Assembly: GCA_046719575.1 (NCBI GenBank) | Contig: JBDNCP010000117.1 | Span: 1-15,959 of the forward strand | Direction: 5' to 3' | DNA length: 15,959 bases | From: Thermoleptolyngbya sp046719575 | Lineage (GTDB): Bacteria > Cyanobacteriota > Cyanobacteriia > Elainellales > Elainellaceae | In this document: piece by piece, positions 13,529 through 15,959 of the stretch | How positions within the stretch are numbered: position 1 is the first letter of the stretch | How the letters are laid out: each line of letters opens with the position of its first letter | Made by a program: the position numbers and the translations under genes | The notes under the pieces: generated by a model | The model's input: the letters and a program-made list of their open reading frames with translations, nothing else | Database searches by the model: none | Told to the model about the DNA's origin: nothing

Positions 13529-13906
13529 CAACTGATGACAAAATCAAGGCTAAGTCGCCATATCTAAGCTGGCTAGATTCAGAATTCTGCGACTCAAGTT
13601 GTCTGAACTTCAAAAATTAAGTTAAATTTAGTTAAGATTCGTTCTCAGAAATAGAAGTTCCTCAAAGCGATCTGGCTGTTTTGCGTGGTGGGCGTTCCTG
13701 ATCGCCTGACTGGTGAGTAGACGCTGCCTCCCTTATAGTGTTGACTTATTCTTATAAGTGTTAGCTATAGGCGCTGGCTGGGCGGGGCTTCGTTCAGTCG
13801 GTCGAGCCTCTCTCTGAGTCTTCGGGTCTTTAGCATCATCGAGTCTCAAGCCTTTGAGTCTTTAGTTCGAGTCTTTTAGTTGCAGTTTTTAGAGGCACCT
13901 GGCGTT
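13529..13906 (+). promoter_or_regulatory. Upstream region of ftsH with duplicated promoter-like block and GAGTCT repeats
   Basis: This 378-nt stretch has no credible gene. A block at 13732-13750 (CTTATAGTGTTGACTTATT) is followed directly by a related copy at 13751-13769 (CTTATAAGTGTTAGCTATA). TTGACT at 13741-13746 may be a -35 with TATAGG (13766-13771) as a poorly spaced -10 (19 bp). Downstream, GAGTCT occurs at 13816, 13841, 13856 and 13869, giving the presumed 5' leader a repeated GAGTCTTTTAG-like pattern. TTAAGTTAAATTTAGTTAAG near 13618-13637 is an AT-rich repeat after the PEP-CTERM gene. Promoter assignment is tentative. Confidence 0.4.
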
Positions 13907-15793
13907 ATGAAACTTTCCTGGAGAGTCATCCTCCTTTGGACATTGCCAGCCCTGGTGGTCGGCTTCTTCTTCTGGCAGGGTGCGTTTACTACCTCCCCAA
14001 TGGACATGGGGCGAAATACCGCCAGCACCCGCATGACCTACGGTCGCTTTCTGGAATATCTGGATGCGGGCCGCGTAACCAGTGTGGATTTATATGAGGG
14101 CGGTCGCACAGCCATCGTAGAAGCAGTTGACCCAGAGCTGGATAACCGAATTCAGCGGTTACGGGTTGATTTGCCAGGAAACGCCCCAGAGTTGGTCTCT
14201 AGGTTGAGAAATGACAATATTAGCTTCGACGTGCATCCACCGCGCAACGATGCGGCCATTTGGGGACTGTTGGGCAATTTACTGTTCCCTATCCTGCTGA
14301 TCGGCGGGTTATTCCTGCTGTTCCGTCGCTCTGGCAATGTGCCCGGTGGCCCCGGTCAGGCGATGAACTTCGGCAAGTCTCGCGCCCGCTTCATGATGGA
14401 AGCTAAGACGGGCGTAATGTTTGACGATGTAGCAGGGATTGAAGAAGCGAAGGAAGAGCTGCAAGAAGTGGTGACGTTCCTGAAGAAGCCGGAGCGCTTT
14501 ACAGCGGTCGGAGCCAAGATTCCCAAGGGTGTGCTGCTGGTGGGCCCGCCGGGGACGGGGAAAACGCTACTAGCCAAGGCGATCGCCGGAGAGGCGGGTG
14601 TTCCCTTCTTCAGCATTTCCGGCTCGGAATTTGTGGAAATGTTCGTCGGTGTGGGTGCGTCTCGCGTCCGTGACCTGTTCAAAAAAGCCAAGGAAAACGC
14701 GCCCTGCATCATCTTCATCGATGAGATTGACGCGGTGGGACGGCAGCGCGGCGCGGGCATCGGCGGCGGCAACGACGAGCGCGAGCAAACGCTGAACCAG
14801 TTGCTGACGGAGATGGACGGCTTTGAAGGCAACACGGGGATTATTATCATCGCCGCCACCAACCGCCCCGATGTGCTGGATTCGGCGCTGCTGCGTCCCG
14901 GCCGGTTTGACCGTCAGGTTGAAGTGTCGCCCCCAGATATCAAGGGCCGTCTGGAAGTATTGCAGGTTCATGCCCGCAATAAAAAGCTGGCAAAAGAGGT
15001 GTCGCTGGAGGCGATCGCCCGTCGCACGCCCGGTTTCTCTGGTGCGGATCTGGCAAACTTGCTGAACGAAGCCGCGATTCTCACTGCCCGCCGCCGCAAA
15101 GACGAAATCACCATGCTGGAAATCGACGATGCGGTTGACCGCGTGGTGGCTGGCATGGAGGGTACGCCGCTGGTGGATAGCAAGAGCAAGCGCCTGATTG
15201 CCTATCATGAGATCGGCCATGCTATCGTGGGCACGTTGGTCAAGGATCACGACCCGGTGCAGAAAGTGACGCTGATTCCTCGCGGCCAGGCTCAAGGCTT
15301 GACTTGGTTTACCCCCAGCGAAGACCAGGCACTCATCTCTCGTTCGCAAATCCTGGCCCGCATCATGGGTGCGCTGGGTGGACGGGCTGCCGAGCAGGTG
15401 ATCTTTGGCGATGCCGAAGTGACCACGGGTGCAGGTAATGACTTGCAACAGGTGACGGGCATGGCACGGCAAATGGTAACGCGCTTTGGCATGTCGGATC
15501 TCGGCCCGGTATCGCTAGAGAGCCAGCAAGGTGAGGTATTTCTGGGTCGGGACTGGATGACTCGTTCGGAATATTCTGAAGAGATTGCAGCCCGGATTGA
15601 TGCTCAAGTGCGTTCCATTGTGGAGCATTGCTATGAGGAAACCTGCCGCATTATTCGCAACAACCGCGTGGTGATTGATCGCCTGGTGGATCTGCTGATC
15701 GAAAAAGAGACGATTGATGGTGATGAGTTCCGCCGCATCGTAGCTGAGTATGTAGATGTGCCGGAGAAAGAGTCCTACGTGCCCCAGCTATAG
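13907..15793 (+). CDS. ftsH: ATP-dependent zinc metalloprotease FtsH (FtsH2/slr0228 type)
   Basis: A 628-aa membrane-bound AAA+ protease. The match to what I remember of Synechocystis FtsH2 (slr0228) is close throughout, including the start MKLSWRVILLWTLPALVVGF and the end of the chain. In cyanobacteria the FtsH2/FtsH3 complex removes damaged D1 during photosystem II repair. Visible parts: membrane segments at about 6-24 and 117-139, Walker A GPPGTGKT 213-220, Walker B IIFIDE 268-273, the second region of homology around 315-335, the zinc site HEIGH 434-438 and the third metal ligand probably D512 in GAGNDLQQ. The frame is open 9 codons further to TTG 13880, but ATG 13907 matches the family and has AGAGG at 13891. 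It is a single gene ending at a strong terminator. Confidence 0.95.
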   Translation: MKLSWRVILLWTLPALVVGFFFWQGAFTTSPMDMGRNTASTRMTYGRFLEYLDAGRVTSVDLYEGGRTAIVEAVDPELDNRIQRLRVDLPGNAPELVSRLRNDNISFDVHPPRNDAAIWGLLGNLLFPILLIGGLFLLFRRSGNVPGGPGQAMNFGKSRARFMMEAKTGVMFDDVAGIEEAKEELQEVVTFLKKPERFTAVGAKIPKGVLLVGPPGTGKTLLAKAIAGEAGVPFFSISGSEFVEMFVGVGASRVRDLFKKAKENAPCIIFIDEIDAVGRQRGAGIGGGNDEREQTLNQLLTEMDGFEGNTGIIIIAATNRPDVLDSALLRPGRFDRQVEVSPPDIKGRLEVLQVHARNKKLAKEVSLEAIARRTPGFSGADLANLLNEAAILTARRRKDEITMLEIDDAVDRVVAGMEGTPLVDSKSKRLIAYHEIGHAIVGTLVKDHDPVQKVTLIPRGQAQGLTWFTPSEDQALISRSQILARIMGALGGRAAEQVIFGDAEVTTGAGNDLQQVTGMARQMVTRFGMSDLGPVSLESQQGEVFLGRDWMTRSEYSEEIAARIDAQVRSIVEHCYEETCRIIRNNRVVIDRLVDLLIEKETIDGDEFRRIVAEYVDVPEKESYVPQL

Positions 15794-15892
15794 GGCTGCA
15801 TGTAAAGTTCTGGTTGTATGCAGTAGGGCTGTATATGCATAGAGCGCGTTTCTGAACTCGCTTCATTTTGTAGAAATCATTTTGTAGAAAGG

Positions 15893-15923
15893 AAAGCTGC
15901 TGTGATGTCACAGCAGCTTTTTT
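15893..15923 (+). terminator. Intrinsic terminator of ftsH
   Basis: AAAGCTGCTGTGA (15893-15905) and TCACAGCAGCTTT (15908-15920) form a perfect 12-13 bp stem with a tight ATGT-type loop. The right arm runs into TTTTTT (15918-15923). It lies 100 nt past the ftsH stop. The A tract before the stem also makes it usable in the other direction. Nothing else is seen between 15794 and the window end. Confidence 0.85.
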
Positions 15924-15959
15924 GTAGTTATTGTTTGTAGTTGTTGATTCTGGGTTCAA

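Noticed and set aside
14570..15472. 300-aa open frame antisense to ftsH
   Set aside because: It is a shadow of a strongly conserved gene, rich in His, Gln and Arg, with no recognisable motif.
15651..15959. 102-aa minus-strand frame at the right edge
   Set aside because: It reads through the ftsH terminator and the antisense of the ftsH end, and has no family features.

Overview
The window reads as chromosomal DNA of a fairly GC-rich cyanobacterium. The octamer GCGATCGC (HIP1), typical of cyanobacterial genomes, occurs about three dozen times in 16 kb by eye count. Several encoded proteins are cyanobacterial types: a DUF1823 protein, a DUF2993 protein, Vipp1/IM30 (thylakoid biogenesis), an FtsH2-type thylakoid protease, and a slr1139-like thioredoxin. 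A Leptolyngbya-like filamentous lineage fits the GC content and the low-complexity inserts, but that is inference. No rRNA, tRNA, CRISPR array, transposase or phage gene was seen.

Layout. 1-232: possible 3' end of a gene entering from outside. About 411-803 (+): DUF1823. 857-1699 (-): DUF2993. 1940-3802 (+): GT39/ArnT-like membrane glycosyltransferase. 3815-5889 (-): a tight pair, mnmH (tRNA 2-selenouridine synthase) followed by an m5C RNA methyltransferase whose GTG start overlaps the region just after the mnmH stop. 6068-6526 (+): small helical protein of unknown function behind a palindrome/-10 arrangement. 6788-9819 (-): recJ and a C-terminal ORF in the -1 frame. 9989 (or 10085)-10708 (+): ubiX. 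10754-11092 (-): thioredoxin. 11319-12092 (-): vipp1 with a clear intrinsic terminator. 12123-12619: repeat-rich spacer. 12620-13528 (+): PEP-CTERM protein. 13907-15793 (+): ftsH2-type protease, ending at a strong intrinsic terminator at 15893-15923.

Genes mostly stand alone or in pairs. Themes are RNA modification (mnmH plus m5C methyltransferase), DNA repair (recJ), thylakoid maintenance (vipp1, ftsH, thioredoxin), quinone/flavin chemistry (ubiX) and the cell surface (GT39, PEP-CTERM protein).

The most interesting observation is at 7708-7717. The recJ reading frame closes just after an A9 run that contains the dnaX-type slippery heptamer A-AAA-AAG. The -1 frame is open from that exact point for 306 codons and continues the same coiled coil. 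Either RecJ is made in two forms (707 aa and about 1010 aa) by frameshifting or transcript slippage, or the gene is an ancestral fusion broken by one missing A, or the homopolymer length is misassembled.
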